From Carboxydocella thermautotrophica (GTDB taxonomy: Bacteria > Bacillota > GCA-003054495 > Carboxydocellales > Carboxydocellaceae), in contig CP028514.1 in the NCBI GenBank assembly GCA_003054495.1, positions 2,372,001 through 2,436,000 of the forward strand: 64,000 nucleotides of DNA, read 5' to 3'. This document shows, one piece after another, positions 49,501 through 59,063 of the stretch (its first letter is position 1; every line of letters begins with the position of its first letter). The translations under genes and the position numbers were made by a program. The notes beneath the pieces are model-generated. The model made no database searches. It was given only the letters and a program-made list of their open reading frames with translations, and had not been told where the DNA came from.

Positions 49501-51246
49501 ATGTCATCTCTTACAGCTGCAGCAGTAATGTCCACAGCTTTTCTGCGCCGGGAAGCCCACATCCCTTTATCCCATTTACAGGCTCAGCTGACCTCTACCA
49601 GAGCAGAAGCAGTGCTGATCCTGGGCAAAAAAGGCCAGATCCGGGGCTTACTCAGCCGTGAACGAATCCTGGCCGCCCGTTCAGAACAGCCTCTGCCTAT
49701 CAGCAAAGTCTTTTCCCTGTCCAGGCCTGTAACCATTGGCCCGGACTTCTCCCTGGCCAAAATTCTGGCTTTTTTCAACCAGCAGCATCCCGGACTGGTA
49801 GTAGTGGATGAAAACCAGAATCCCCTGGGGGTAATCACCTGGGAAATCCTCACCACTGGCATTATCCGGGGCTGGCTCAAAAGTCAGGCTATCCTGGACA
49901 CACTCCTTAACCATGCCAGTGAGGCTATTTGTATCATCAACGAACGGGAAGAAGTGGAATACTGGAATCCCCGGGCCGAAATCCTCTATGGCATTAAGGC
50001 AAGGGAAATCCTCGGCCAGCCGGTCAGCAAGTTTTTCCCCAATGTTCTGGTTTCCCACTCCCTGAAGGAAAACAAAGTGATTCGAGAAAGCTACCACCAG
50101 CCCCGGGAAGACGCCCATGTACTGATTACCGCCGCTCCCATTCAGTGCGAAAACCGGGTGATAGGGAGCCTCTCCCTGGAACGGGATATCGGAGATATCG
50201 TTTACTTGAATCAGGAGCTGACCCGCACCAGCACTACCGTCAAAAAACTGCGCAAGGAAATCAACCGTCTCAGTCAGAAGAACGCCTTTGCCACTATTTA
50301 TGGCCACAGTACCATTATAAAGGAAACCATTAATTTAGCCAAAAAATTTGCTGCTACCGATGCTTCCCTGCTTATCCGGGGGGAAAGCGGCACCGGTAAA
50401 GAACTGTTTGCCCGCGCCATCCATGAAGAAAGCAAACGCTACAATCAGCCCTTTATTGCCGTTAATTGCGGCGCCCTGCCCTCCCTGCTTTTTGAAAGTG
50501 AACTGTTTGGCTATGAAAGCGGTGCCTTTACGGGGGCTGAGCGTGGCGGCAAACCCGGTAAATTCGAGCTGGCCGAAGGAGGTACCCTCTTTCTGGATGA
50601 AATCGGTGAGCTGGAATTGAGCCTGCAGGCCAAACTGCTGCGGGCCTTGCAGGAAAAGGTCTTTTACCGGGTAGGTGGTACTAAACCCATCAAGGTGAAT
50701 GTCCGCATCATCGCTGCAACTAACCGGGATCTGGAAAAAATGATCCGGGAAGGTACTTTCCGGGAGGACCTCTATTATCGCCTGAATGTCCTTACCCTAA
50801 CCCTGCCTCCGCTCAGGGAGCACAAGGAAGATTTGCCCGAACTGGCCTACTTGCTGGTCCAGGAGCTGGCCAGCATCCATCAAAAACGCATTCAGGAAAT
50901 TGAGCCAGAAGTAATGGTGGCTTTTATGAATTACCACTGGCCCGGCAATGTACGGGAACTGCGCAACACCCTGGAGCGGATGGTTATTCTCTCCGATGAT
51001 GGCATTTTGCGTCAGGATACCCTGCCTGCCCATCTTCGCCTGGAGAAACTGAAAGAATTGCGTTTGCCTGACAATGATACCAGCGGCCCACTGCCGGAAG
51101 TAACCATAGCTACAGAAAAAAGGCTGATTGCCGAGGCCCTGAAAAAGGCCAACTACAACAAGGCCGAAGCCGCCCGTTTGCTGGGCATCCCCCGCAGCAG
51201 CCTCTACTATAAAATGAAGGTCCTGGGTCTGACGCCAGATAACTGA
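49501..51246 (+). CDS. Sigma-54 activator with CBS and PAS domains (RocR/PrdR-like)
   Basis: A 581-residue enhancer-binding protein. Residues about 1-120 are a CBS-domain pair ([42 protein letters not shown]), which often bind adenine nucleotides; about 130-235 is a PAS domain ([30 protein letters not shown]). The AAA+ domain has Walker A GESGTGK (294-300), GAFTGA (341-346) and LDEIGE, and a Fis helix-turn-helix at the C-terminus ([20 protein letters not shown]). Directly downstream lie proline degradation genes behind a consensus -24/-12 promoter, so it is the likely activator of proline use. CAGGAGG lies upstream of ATG 49501. Confidence 0.95.
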   Translation: MSSLTAAAVMSTAFLRREAHIPLSHLQAQLTSTRAEAVLILGKKGQIRGLLSRERILAARSEQPLPISKVFSLSRPVTIGPDFSLAKILAFFNQQHPGLVVVDENQNPLGVITWEILTTGIIRGWLKSQAILDTLLNHASEAICIINEREEVEYWNPRAEILYGIKAREILGQPVSKFFPNVLVSHSLKENKVIRESYHQPREDAHVLITAAPIQCENRVIGSLSLERDIGDIVYLNQELTRTSTTVKKLRKEINRLSQKNAFATIYGHSTIIKETINLAKKFAATDASLLIRGESGTGKELFARAIHEESKRYNQPFIAVNCGALPSLLFESELFGYESGAFTGAERGGKPGKFELAEGGTLFLDEIGELELSLQAKLLRALQEKVFYRVGGTKPIKVNVRIIAATNRDLEKMIREGTFREDLYYRLNVLTLTLPPLREHKEDLPELAYLLVQELASIHQKRIQEIEPEVMVAFMNYHWPGNVRELRNTLERMVILSDDGILRQDTLPAHLRLEKLKELRLPDNDTSGPLPEVTIATEKRLIAEALKKANYNKAEAARLLGIPRSSLYYKMKVLGLTPDN

Positions 51247-51264
51247 CACTGGCGTCAGTTTTTT
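51229..51264 (+). terminator. Terminator of the activator gene overlapping its stop
   Basis: CTGACGCCAG-ataactgaca-CTGGCGTCAG, a perfect 10-bp inverted repeat spanning the TGA, followed by TTTTTT. It lies roughly 100-130 bases upstream of the predicted sigma-54 start, so it may also serve as activator site. Confidence 0.85.
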
Positions 51265-51269
51265 GACAC
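51254..51269 (+). promoter_or_regulatory. Shared 16-bp element, copy 2 (proline operon)
   Basis: GTCAGTTTTTTGACAC, matching 15 of 16 bases of the copy at 49470-49485. It lies about 90-105 bases upstream of the predicted sigma-54 start at about 51358, a typical enhancer position. Confidence 0.5.
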
Positions 51270-51330
51270 AAATTGGGCGAGGAAGTGCTTTTTCCCTGTA
51301 TTGGGCGCCAGTTTGCTCCCGGCCAATAAA

Positions 51331-51346
51331 TGGCACGAAAATTGCT
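51331..51346 (+). promoter_or_regulatory. Sigma-54 promoter of the proline catabolic operon
   Basis: TGGCACGAAAATTGCT, an exact match to TGGCACG-N4-TTGCW, 51 bases before the proline dehydrogenase ATG. Confidence 0.95.
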
Positions 51347-51396
51347 AAATTAAATTGGCGTAAAATTGCGGCAATAAAAAATAGGGGGAAGGCATA

Positions 51397-52326
51397 ATGG
51401 ATATGAACCTGCTGGCGCGCAAAATAATTCTTACCATTGCCGCCAACAAAACAGTAGTCAACCTGGTCAGTAAACATGGGATGAAATGGGGTGCCGCCCG
51501 CTTCGTGGCTGGTAGCACTCTGGCCGAAGCTGTTCAGAGAGTTAAAGAACTGAACAGCAGAGGCATTGATGTCACCCTGGACCACCTGGGGGAAAGCATC
51601 ACCAGTAAGGAACAGGCCAGGGAAGCGGTGGAAGCCTGTCTGGCTATCCTTGATGCCATCCATCAGGAAAAGCTGCGGGCTAATCTCTCCCTGAAACTGA
51701 CCCAGATCGGCCTGGACATTGATTATGATTTCTGTCTCAACAACATGCGGGAAATTCTGGAGCGGGCGCAAAAGTACAATAATTTTGTCCGCATCGATAT
51801 GGAAGATTCCGACCACTGTCAGATCACTTTTGATTTGTTTTATACCTTGTTGAATGAATATGGTCCGGAACGGGTAGGCATAGTAGTACAGGCCTATCTC
51901 TACCGTACCGCCAGGGATGTGGAGGAACTGATCAAGCGGAAATCCACCATTCGCCTCTGCAAAGGAGCCTATAAGGAACCTGCGGAGGTGGCATATCCCA
52001 GCAAAAAGGATGTTGATGCTAACTATCTGAAACTGGCCAAAACTTATCTCCGTTCCGGCGTCTATTTTGGGGCCGCCACCCACGACGAAAAAATCATTCG
52101 GGAGCTCATGGAATTCGTAGAAAAGGAAGGCCTGCGTAAAGAACAGTTTGAATTCCAGATGCTCTATGGTATTCGCCGGGATTTGCAAGAAGAGCTGGTC
52201 AAAAAAGGCTGGCGGATGCGGGTCTATGTACCCTACGGTAAAGACTGGTATCCCTACTTCTCCCGCCGTCTGGCCGAAAGGCCCGCTAACCTCTTCTTTA
52301 TCCTGAAAAATATGCTTAAACCATAA
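51397..52326 (+). CDS. putB: Proline dehydrogenase
   Basis: A 309-residue FAD enzyme oxidising proline to delta-1-pyrroline-5-carboxylate. PRODH barrel motifs: [78 protein letters not shown] and [24 protein letters not shown] (substrate-binding Arg-Arg). This is the monofunctional type of Gram-positives. GGGGGAAGG lies upstream of the ATG. It is the first gene of the operon behind the sigma-54 promoter, followed 25 bases later by the P5C dehydrogenase. Confidence 0.96.
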   Translation: MDMNLLARKIILTIAANKTVVNLVSKHGMKWGAARFVAGSTLAEAVQRVKELNSRGIDVTLDHLGESITSKEQAREAVEACLAILDAIHQEKLRANLSLKLTQIGLDIDYDFCLNNMREILERAQKYNNFVRIDMEDSDHCQITFDLFYTLLNEYGPERVGIVVQAYLYRTARDVEELIKRKSTIRLCKGAYKEPAEVAYPSKKDVDANYLKLAKTYLRSGVYFGAATHDEKIIRELMEFVEKEGLRKEQFEFQMLYGIRRDLQEELVKKGWRMRVYVPYGKDWYPYFSRRLAERPANLFFILKNMLKP

Positions 52327-52351
52327 AAAATTCAAGGGAGGTAAAATTTCC

Positions 52352-53899
52352 ATGCTGCAAGAGTACCGTAACGAACCTTTTACAGATTTTAGCCAGCCGG
52401 CTAACCGGGAAGCCATGACCCGGGCCCTGGCCCTGGTAGAAAGCCAGCTGGGCCAGAGCTATCCTCTGGTGATCGGCAAAGAGAAAATCATGACCGAGGA
52501 AAAACTGGTTTCCATTAACCCGGGCAACAAGGACCAGGTGGTGGGCTATGTAGCCAAAGCCAACCTGGAACTGGCTGAAAAAGCCATCAAAACTGCAGAA
52601 GAAACCTTTAGCACCTGGTCCCAGGTAGATCCTGCCGTACGGGCCCGTTATCTGTTCAAAGCAGCAGCCGAAATGCGGCGGCGCAAACATGAATTCTCCG
52701 CCTGGCTGGTTTATGAAGTCGGTAAAAACTGGGCTGAAGCCGATGCTGATACCGCTGAAGCCATTGATTTCATGGAATTTTACGGCCGGGAAATGCTGCG
52801 TCTGGCCGAACCCCAGCCCCTGACCCGCATTCCCGGTGAAGACAATGAACTGTACTATATTCCCCTGGGCGTAGGGGTAATCATCCCGCCCTGGAACTTC
52901 CCCCTGGCTATCCTGGTGGGGATGACCACTGCTGCCATCGTATCCGGCAATACTGTGGTGCTAAAGCCCGCTTCCGCTTCCCCGGTAATCGCCGCCAAAT
53001 TCGTGGAGCTGATGGAAAGCGTCGGCCTGCCTCCCGGGATAATCAATTTCCTGCCGGGCAGCGGTGGTGCCATTGGCGACTTCCTGGTGGATCATCCCCG
53101 TACCCGTTTCATCTCCTTTACCGGTTCCATGGAAGTGGGACTGCGCATCTATGAGCGGGCAGCCAAACTGGCCCCTGGCCAGATCTGGCTGAAACGAGTA
53201 GTAGCGGAGATGGGCGGTAAGGATGCTATCATCGTCGACAAGGAAGCTGATCTAGAAGCCGCTGTTGAAGGGATAGTTGCTTCAGCTTTTGGCTTCCAGG
53301 GCCAGAAGTGTTCCGCCTGTTCCCGTGCCATTATCCATCAAGATGTCTATGACTATGTCCTGGAAAAAGTAGTGGAAAAGGCCAAACAAATCAAGGTCGG
53401 CCCTCCGCAAGATCCCGGCAACTTCATGGGTCCGGTGGTTGACCAAAAAGCCTATGAAAAAATCCTGGAGTATATGGAAATCGGCAAACAAGAAGGCCGT
53501 TTGATGTGTGGTGGTGGCAAAGCTGAAGGCAATGGCTTTTATCTCCAGCCCACTGTCTTCGCTGATGTCGATCCCCTGGCTCGCATTGCCCAGGAAGAAA
53601 TCTTCGGTCCTGTAGTAGCCTTTATCAAAGCCCGGGATTTCGACCATGCCTTAGAAATTGCCAACAATACCATCTATGGTCTGACCGGTGCCGTCTATTC
53701 CACCAACCGCGAACATCTGGAAAAAGCCCGTCGCCACTTCCATGTCGGCAACCTCTACTTCAACCGTAAATGCACCGGGGCCCTGGTAGGCGTCCATCCC
53801 TTTGGTGGTTTTAACATGTCCGGCACCGACTCCAAGGCCGGTGGCCGCGACTATCTCCTGCTCTTCACCCAGGCCAAGGTGGTAAGTGAAAAATTATAA
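52352..53899 (+). CDS. pruA: 1-pyrroline-5-carboxylate dehydrogenase
   Basis: A 515-residue NAD-dependent aldehyde dehydrogenase (RocA/PutC type) turning glutamate semialdehyde into glutamate. Family motifs: [47 protein letters not shown], the catalytic Glu in [13 protein letters not shown] and the nucleophile Cys in [14 protein letters not shown]. The C-terminal [17 protein letters not shown] is diagnostic of P5C dehydrogenases. AGGGAGGT lies upstream of ATG 52352. Cotranscribed with proline dehydrogenase. The operon is closed by a strong terminator. Confidence 0.96.
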   Translation: MLQEYRNEPFTDFSQPANREAMTRALALVESQLGQSYPLVIGKEKIMTEEKLVSINPGNKDQVVGYVAKANLELAEKAIKTAEETFSTWSQVDPAVRARYLFKAAAEMRRRKHEFSAWLVYEVGKNWAEADADTAEAIDFMEFYGREMLRLAEPQPLTRIPGEDNELYYIPLGVGVIIPPWNFPLAILVGMTTAAIVSGNTVVLKPASASPVIAAKFVELMESVGLPPGIINFLPGSGGAIGDFLVDHPRTRFISFTGSMEVGLRIYERAAKLAPGQIWLKRVVAEMGGKDAIIVDKEADLEAAVEGIVASAFGFQGQKCSACSRAIIHQDVYDYVLEKVVEKAKQIKVGPPQDPGNFMGPVVDQKAYEKILEYMEIGKQEGRLMCGGGKAEGNGFYLQPTVFADVDPLARIAQEEIFGPVVAFIKARDFDHALEIANNTIYGLTGAVYSTNREHLEKARRHFHVGNLYFNRKCTGALVGVHPFGGFNMSGTDSKAGGRDYLLLFTQAKVVSEKL

Positions 53900-53928
53900 A
53901 AAGAAGGGGCTAAATAGCCCCTTCTTTT
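53896..53928 (+). terminator. Terminator of the proline operon
   Basis: AAAAAGAAGGGGCTA-AA-TAGCCCCTTCTTTTTT; long perfect stem, also serving the converging permease gene. Confidence 0.92.
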
Positions 53929-55220
53929 TTACCTGTCCACCAGTAAACCGGTAAGCCCAGGGCGGTAATGCCCAGGCTAAACAAGGAATCCAGAGGATTA
54001 GTAACCAAATTATTGAGTAAAATATAAGTTCCCCCTATCATTGCTACCAGCGGCACAAAAGGATAAAGGGGTACCCGGTACTGATCCTGGCCTATCTCCC
54101 TTCGCCGCAAAAGAAAAATTCCGGCCAGGCCTAAAACAAAGAAAATCCAGACGGAAAACATGGCCAGATCAGTAAGGCGATCAAAGCTCCCGGTGAGAAT
54201 GAAGAAACATGCAATTATCACCTGCAAGAATATAGCGTTTACTGGGGTGCCAAAGGTCAGGTGAACTTTGCCGATCCAGTCACTGCCTGGTAATTGACCT
54301 TTTTGTCCCATGGCAAAAGGCACCCGGGCAGAAGTCAACAAATAACCATTCAATGCTCCGAAGATAGAGACCAGAATGCCGATACCGACAATACTGGCTC
54401 CAAATGTACCAAAGAGCATCTGAGCCGCATCCGTGGCTGGTGTAGCCGACTGTTCCAGCTGGGTCAGAGGCACTACCTTGAAAATTGCATAATTGATTGT
54501 CAGGTAAACAGCCATAACCAGCAACAGGCCGGAAGAAATAGCAATTGGTAAGTCCCGTTTGGGATTTTTCATCTCTCCAGCTACATAACTGACATTGAGC
54601 CAGCCGTCATAGGCCCAGAGAGTAGCCAGGATCGCCGCACCCAGACCGCTAATGGTAATGCGTGTTGCTGTACCGGTAAACAAGCCCAGTTGCTCCTGGC
54701 CCTGCCATAAACCAAAACCGATAATTGTCAGGATGGGTATGAGTTTGCCAATGGTAAAAATGGTTTGCACTCTACCGCCCTGTTTGGTGCCAGTTGTGTT
54801 AATCAACGCTACCAGCAATACCAGGCCGATAGCAACCAGAGTTTCTACCCAGCCAGAATAATGCAACAGCTGCCCGAGCTGGGCAGAAAAGATAATAGCC
54901 AGAGCTGCTACTATAGCCGGTCCGTAGATTACCGTTTGGACCCAGCCAAAGAGAAAACCAACAACTGGCCCATACAGTTCTTCCAGGTAGGCATATAGAC
55001 CCCCTGTACGGGGAATTGCTACCGCCAGTTCCGCCATAGTCAAACCCGCCGCCAGAGTGATGATTCCACCTAGAATCCAGGCTCCCAACGACCAGGTCGG
55101 TGAACCGGTGGCTTTCAGGATCACAGCCGGTTTAAAAAAGACCCCTGCTCCAATAACCATACCCACTACTAGCATCATTGTTGTGAATAAGCCCAATTCC
55201 TTGCGCAACTGTTGTTCCAA
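53910..55220 (-). CDS. APC-family amino acid permease
   Basis: A 436-residue transporter with 12 predicted membrane segments. LFTTMMLVVGMVIGAGVFFKPAVILKATGS is the substrate-binding first helix (GAG bend) of the APC/LAT superfamily, and AYDGWLNVSYVAGEMKNPKRDLP is the typical sixth helix region. It would take up or exchange an amino acid; proximity to the proline operon suggests but does not prove a proline or glutamate link. The start is TTG 55220 with AAGGAGGAG 5 bases upstream. It ends against the proline operon terminator on the opposite strand. Confidence 0.92.
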   Translation of the reverse strand: MEQQLRKELGLFTTMMLVVGMVIGAGVFFKPAVILKATGSPTWSLGAWILGGIITLAAGLTMAELAVAIPRTGGLYAYLEELYGPVVGFLFGWVQTVIYGPAIVAALAIIFSAQLGQLLHYSGWVETLVAIGLVLLVALINTTGTKQGGRVQTIFTIGKLIPILTIIGFGLWQGQEQLGLFTGTATRITISGLGAAILATLWAYDGWLNVSYVAGEMKNPKRDLPIAISSGLLLVMAVYLTINYAIFKVVPLTQLEQSATPATDAAQMLFGTFGASIVGIGILVSIFGALNGYLLTSARVPFAMGQKGQLPGSDWIGKVHLTFGTPVNAIFLQVIIACFFILTGSFDRLTDLAMFSVWIFFVLGLAGIFLLRRREIGQDQYRVPLYPFVPLVAMIGGTYILLNNLVTNPLDSLFSLGITALGLPVYWWTGKKEGAI

Positions 55221-55303
55221 TGCTGCTCCTCCTTAGTATGTCAGTATTTAAAATTTGCCCTGTCTAATATAGCACAGCACCAGAACCTTTACAAGTATAT
55301 TGT

Positions 55304-56038
55304 TTAGCTTTGAAAATAATTTATAATCCCATCACGCAGGGCCTGAGCCCAGCGTTGCCGCCAGGCGTTATCGGCCAGCAGTCTTTCTTCAATGGGGTTA
55401 CTGATAAAGGCCAGTTCCACCAGTACTGCCGGCATCTGGGCTTTGCGAATGACCAGAAAATTGCCCTGTTTAATCCCCCGCCAGGGTAACCCGGGTTTTT
55501 GCAGGGGTGGTTCTAAGGCCTGTGCCAGCGACCGGGCAGTAGCATGATGGAAATAGATCTCAGTGCCCCTGGCTTCCCTATTGGTTGCAGAATTACAATG
55601 AACAGAAACAAAGATATGGGCCCCCTGACTATTGGCCAGCTTTACCCGCCGGGATAATTCCGCTACCCGGCTATCCGGTTCCCCTACCCGGTCACTATCC
55701 CGGGTTAAAATCACCTGGGCCCCGTCATTTTGTAAGAGCTGTTTCAGCTTCAGAACCACATCCAGAGTGACATCCTTTTCCTTCAAGCCACTGGGCCCTA
55801 CCGCTCCCGGGTCAGGCCCGCCATGCCCGGCGTCCAGACAGATAATCCGGTTGGCCAGGGGTTTGACTGCTACCACTGGCTGGGAATCAATATAAACGAT
55901 CCGATTACTGCCATCCCAGACCAGACGATGACCCAGGCTTTCCAGCAAAGGCCGGATAGGCACCCAGGTCTGGTTTTCCTGCAGCCGTCCAAAAAAGGGC
56001 AGGGCCTTGCCCTTATACACCAGCTTGACCTCATCCAT
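55304..56038 (-). CDS. N-acetylmuramoyl-L-alanine amidase, no visible signal peptide
   Basis: A 244-residue protein. Residues about 1-60 resemble a copper-amine-oxidase-N/stalk domain (WVPIRPLLESLGHRLVWDGSNRIVYI). The rest is Amidase_3: zinc ligands appear in CLDAGHGGPDPGAVG (His), DVTLDVVLKLKQLL (after the Glu region), and SVHCNSA (His), and the catalytic Glu in VLVELAFISNP. It cleaves the amide between MurNAc and L-Ala. No hydrophobic N-terminus is present from ATG 56038 (GAGGTGAT upstream), which is odd for a wall enzyme, so export by another route or lysis-dependent release is possible. Confidence 0.88.
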   Translation of the reverse strand: MDEVKLVYKGKALPFFGRLQENQTWVPIRPLLESLGHRLVWDGSNRIVYIDSQPVVAVKPLANRIICLDAGHGGPDPGAVGPSGLKEKDVTLDVVLKLKQLLQNDGAQVILTRDSDRVGEPDSRVAELSRRVKLANSQGAHIFVSVHCNSATNREARGTEIYFHHATARSLAQALEPPLQKPGLPWRGIKQGNFLVIRKAQMPAVLVELAFISNPIEERLLADNAWRQRWAQALRDGIINYFQS

Positions 56039-56108
56039 CTAGCATCACCTCATTGAATTGTATGCACCGTTTGCCGGTGTCGCCACTGACCAAGAAAAAA
56101 AGAGCGGT

Positions 56109-57179
56109 CTAACCCGCTCCTGCATACTCTCCTTCTTCCTTTCCTACCATCCCGGCCGCCAAACCTGCCGCCCAGGCGGTTGTAATCAAACCAGTTCCTC
56201 CCCAGCTCATCCAGGGCAAGTTAATGGTAGTAATAGGAAACCAGCCGCTATTGGTCAGAAAATGCAAGGCCGTTGCACTTCCCAGCCAGGCCAGCAAAGC
56301 CCCTCGCACCATCAGGGGGTAATCCCCCTGCCAGTACTTTTCCCAGCGCCGCGGCCAGACCGCCCAAACCCAGGCCAGATAGGCAATAACCAGCAGTACA
56401 GCTGCTACCCAACCCAGTTTGTGGGCCAGGAAAGCAAAGAGATAATCATCTTCCGGTGATGAGATATAATAACTCTCCTGCCGCCAGGTAAAACCCTGGC
56501 CCCACCAGCCTGCTTCTGCCCACATGCGGCGCAGCCCCAGATAATCCTCACCCCCCTGCCCTGGTATGGGCCAGAGGACATTGTAAATACGCCCCTGCAC
56601 ATAGGGATGTAACCAGGCCAGACCACTAAACAGCAACAGTCCCAGGGCTCCGGCCAACCCTTCTCTCAGACCGAAATTGCCCTTCAGGACCAGCACCGTC
56701 AGGCCTGCTGCCCAGAGGACAGGAATCTGGCTGAAATCGGGCTGAGCTGCCAGCAGCAAACTCTCGCCCATTAAAAGGGCCAGCATCCAGCGCCGCCGGG
56801 GTAAGAGGGGTAAGACCAAACAGGTAGTAAGCAGCATCAAACCAGCAGGGGCAATTACCAGATCACCCAGCTTGAGCCAGCGAGCTGCCCCGCCGGCCGC
56901 TATACTCCAGCCAGGCACCAGCAAAAAACCGTTTAGCACTACTGTAATTGCCCACATACTCCAGGCCCAGTTTTGCCAGAAAGGCACAGTAGTCCGCCAG
57001 GCCAGAAAGAAGGCCAGCAGGGCCAGGAGAGCGAACTGGGCCTGCCGTAAGCCATAGGCATGGTAATTGCCATAATCCTGCCAGGAACGCACGGCTGTGG
57101 CTCTGTCCACCAGCATTACCCCAATTGCCATCAGAGACAACGGCAACAGGAGAGCCAGGGTGCGGCGCAAATCAAGCAT
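56109..57179 (-). CDS. SEDS-family protein (FtsW/RodA/SpoVE-like), divergent
   Basis: A 356-residue protein with about 10 membrane segments. SEDS landmarks are visible in altered form: GGAARWLKLGDLVIAPAG (usual GSSRWI...QPSE), DDYLFAFLAHKLGW (usual sDFIFAxxxEExG, the Asp kept but the Glu-Glu replaced by His-Lys) and TTINLPWMSWGGTGLI (usual TGxPLPFxSxGGS). Canonical members are glycosyltransferases of peptidoglycan polymerisation; the changes make activity uncertain. ATG 57179 has GGGAGG 6 bases upstream. No class B PBP partner is adjacent. Confidence 0.85.
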   Translation of the reverse strand: MLDLRRTLALLLPLSLMAIGVMLVDRATAVRSWQDYGNYHAYGLRQAQFALLALLAFFLAWRTTVPFWQNWAWSMWAITVVLNGFLLVPGWSIAAGGAARWLKLGDLVIAPAGLMLLTTCLVLPLLPRRRWMLALLMGESLLLAAQPDFSQIPVLWAAGLTVLVLKGNFGLREGLAGALGLLLFSGLAWLHPYVQGRIYNVLWPIPGQGGEDYLGLRRMWAEAGWWGQGFTWRQESYYISSPEDDYLFAFLAHKLGWVAAVLLVIAYLAWVWAVWPRRWEKYWQGDYPLMVRGALLAWLGSATALHFLTNSGWFPITTINLPWMSWGGTGLITTAWAAGLAAGMVGKEEGEYAGAG

Positions 57180-57244
57180 TTCCCTTCCTCCCAATTCGGG
57201 ATATAATATTATTATCCATTATATCACAGAAAGGAGCAAATTCC

Positions 57245-58120
57245 TTGCGCAAATGGCTGACCTATTCTGTTCCCCCCGAACAAGCCGGTTTGACGGTGGA
57301 AACTATTCTGCGCCAGCAGTTACAGGTATCAGGGCGGGCGATTCAGCGCCTGACCCGCCGCCGGGGAATTTTGCTCAATGGTCGTGCCCCTTTTTTGGGC
57401 CATACCGTAAAAGCAGGAGATGAGCTGAAAGTCCTGCTGGAAACCGCTGCTCCGGCCCCCGGTCTAACCCCGATACATATGGCTTTAGATATTCTTTTTG
57501 AAGATGAACAGTGCCTGGCTCTTAACAAACCGGCAGGTATAGCTGTTCATCCCGGTGGACCGCACCAGGGGCAAAAACCGACTCTGGCCCATGGTGTAGC
57601 CTATTACCTGCAGCAAAAAGGTCTGGCCCCGGTGGCCCATCCTGTCCACAGACTGGACCGGGACACCAGTGGCGTTGTTCTCTTTGCCAAACACAGCCAT
57701 GCCCATCATGTACTGGACCAGCTACTGCGCAGCGGCAAAATCATCCGCTATTACCAGGCCATCGTTTTGGGCCAGCCTCCGGCTGAAACGGGAGAAATTT
57801 CAGCTCCCATCGGCCCTCATCCCCATCATCCACAGTTACGCGCCATCATTCCTGCGGGGCAGCCTGCCCTTACCCGCTACCGCCTTCTACAAACCGGGAA
57901 GGAATGGTCCCTGCTGGAACTGGAGCTGGTTACCGGTCGTACCCACCAAATTCGAGTACATTTAAGCCACCTGGGCTGTCCTATTCTGGGGGACAAATAT
58001 TATGGCGGTCCGGCCGCTCCCCTGGCCCCTCGTCCTCTGCTCCACTGCCAGCGCCTGGTTTGGCCAGGACAGGGAATTAGCGCTCCGTTACCTGCCGATT
58101 TTCGGAATTTTTTAAAATAG
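57245..58120 (+). CDS. RluA-family pseudouridine synthase
   Basis: A 291-residue protein: an S4-like N-terminal part (VSGRAIQRLTRRRGILLNGR) followed by the catalytic domain with VHRLDRDTSGVVLFAKH, where the Asp is the nucleophile, and LVTGRTHQIRVHLSHLGCPILGDKYYGG. It isomerises uridine in rRNA or tRNA; the precise position cannot be predicted. TTG 57245 with AAAGGAGC upstream is preferred to the longer frame starting at 57125, which has no ribosome site. Divergent from the SEDS gene. Confidence 0.94.
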   Translation: MRKWLTYSVPPEQAGLTVETILRQQLQVSGRAIQRLTRRRGILLNGRAPFLGHTVKAGDELKVLLETAAPAPGLTPIHMALDILFEDEQCLALNKPAGIAVHPGGPHQGQKPTLAHGVAYYLQQKGLAPVAHPVHRLDRDTSGVVLFAKHSHAHHVLDQLLRSGKIIRYYQAIVLGQPPAETGEISAPIGPHPHHPQLRAIIPAGQPALTRYRLLQTGKEWSLLELELVTGRTHQIRVHLSHLGCPILGDKYYGGPAAPLAPRPLLHCQRLVWPGQGISAPLPADFRNFLK

Positions 58121-58181
58121 CTTTTAGTATGGTTGTTAATATGTTAAAATAAAAGAAATCTAAATATTTGGAGGAGAAAGA

Positions 58182-59033
58182 ATGCCCCAGTTTTCCATTG
58201 CACTAATCACAGACAGCGCCTGCGATCTACCCCCGACCTTGTTAGAAGCGCTGCAAATTCACGTCCTGCCCTTTGGCATCAATTATCAGGATGGTCAGTT
58301 CCTGGACCGGGTAGATATCCAGCCCGAGGATATCTATGCTCGCTTGCCGGTTGAAATCCCCACCACTTCCATGCCCACTCCCGGCGCGGTTCTGGCTTTG
58401 CTGGACCAACTGAAGGCTGAAGGCTACAAACAGGTACTGGCCATCCATATCTCCAGCAGTCTTTCTGGTACCTGGCAAATGGTACAGACCATAGCCAGCC
58501 AGTATGAAGGCCTGGACATCCGGGTATTTGACAGCCGTTCCCTTTCCTTCGGTCAGGGTTTTCTGCTTCTGGAAGCCGCCCGGATGCTGCGCAGCGGCCA
58601 AACCGATCTGGATACTATCTGGCAGCGCTTAGTACATCTGCGGGATACTAGCCGTGTCTTTTTTATCCTCGATACGCTGGAATATCTCCACCGGGGCGGT
58701 CGTATTGGTGCGGTTTCCGCCTTTCTTGGGCAAATGCTCAATCTAAAACCCATTATTTCTGTTGATAAAGAAGGCAAGTATTTTTCCTTCACAAAAGTAA
58801 GGGGAAAAAAACTGGGGTTAAAAGAATTGCTGAAAATAGGCGAACAGCTGGCTAAAGAAACCCCTTGCCGGCTGGCTGTTCTGCATGGCGCCGCCGAGGC
58901 AGAGGCACGGGAGCTTTACAAAAAACTGAAAGAGCTCCCCACTGTGGTAGAAAGCTTTCTGGAACAGATTTCCCCGGCTCTTGGCATCCATACCGGCCCT
59001 GGTCTGGTAGGTTTTGTTTTCTGTGAAGCATAA
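58182..59033 (+). CDS. DegV-family fatty acid-binding protein
   Basis: A 283-residue DegV protein. IALITDSACDLPPTL, LPFGINYQDGQFLDR, TSMPTPGAVLALL and HISSSLSGTWQMVQ mark the first domain; DTLEYLHRGGRIG and the C-terminal HTGPGLVGFVFCE the second. DegV proteins bind a fatty acid in a deep pocket and, as FakB, present it to the kinase FakA; no fakA is in the window. GGAGGAGAAAG lies upstream of ATG 58182. Followed by a strong terminator. Confidence 0.95.
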   Translation: MPQFSIALITDSACDLPPTLLEALQIHVLPFGINYQDGQFLDRVDIQPEDIYARLPVEIPTTSMPTPGAVLALLDQLKAEGYKQVLAIHISSSLSGTWQMVQTIASQYEGLDIRVFDSRSLSFGQGFLLLEAARMLRSGQTDLDTIWQRLVHLRDTSRVFFILDTLEYLHRGGRIGAVSAFLGQMLNLKPIISVDKEGKYFSFTKVRGKKLGLKELLKIGEQLAKETPCRLAVLHGAAEAEARELYKKLKELPTVVESFLEQISPALGIHTGPGLVGFVFCEA

Positions 59034-59063
59034 AAGCTGTCCTTGCGGACAGCTTTTTTATTG
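59031..59063 (+). terminator. Terminator of degV, convergent with cbiO
   Basis: AAAAGCTGTCC-TTGC-GGACAGCTTTT with TTTTATTG; it also lies at the end of the cbi operon on the other strand. Confidence 0.9.

Noticed and set aside
51355-51372. Second -24/-12-like sequence TTGGCGTAAAATTGCGG
   Set aside because: The spacing between GG and GC is 9 rather than 10 bases, and the exact consensus lies just upstream.
50797-52416. Minus-strand frame of 539 codons across the activator and proline dehydrogenase genes
   Set aside because: Both plus-strand genes are certain; the frame is a shadow.
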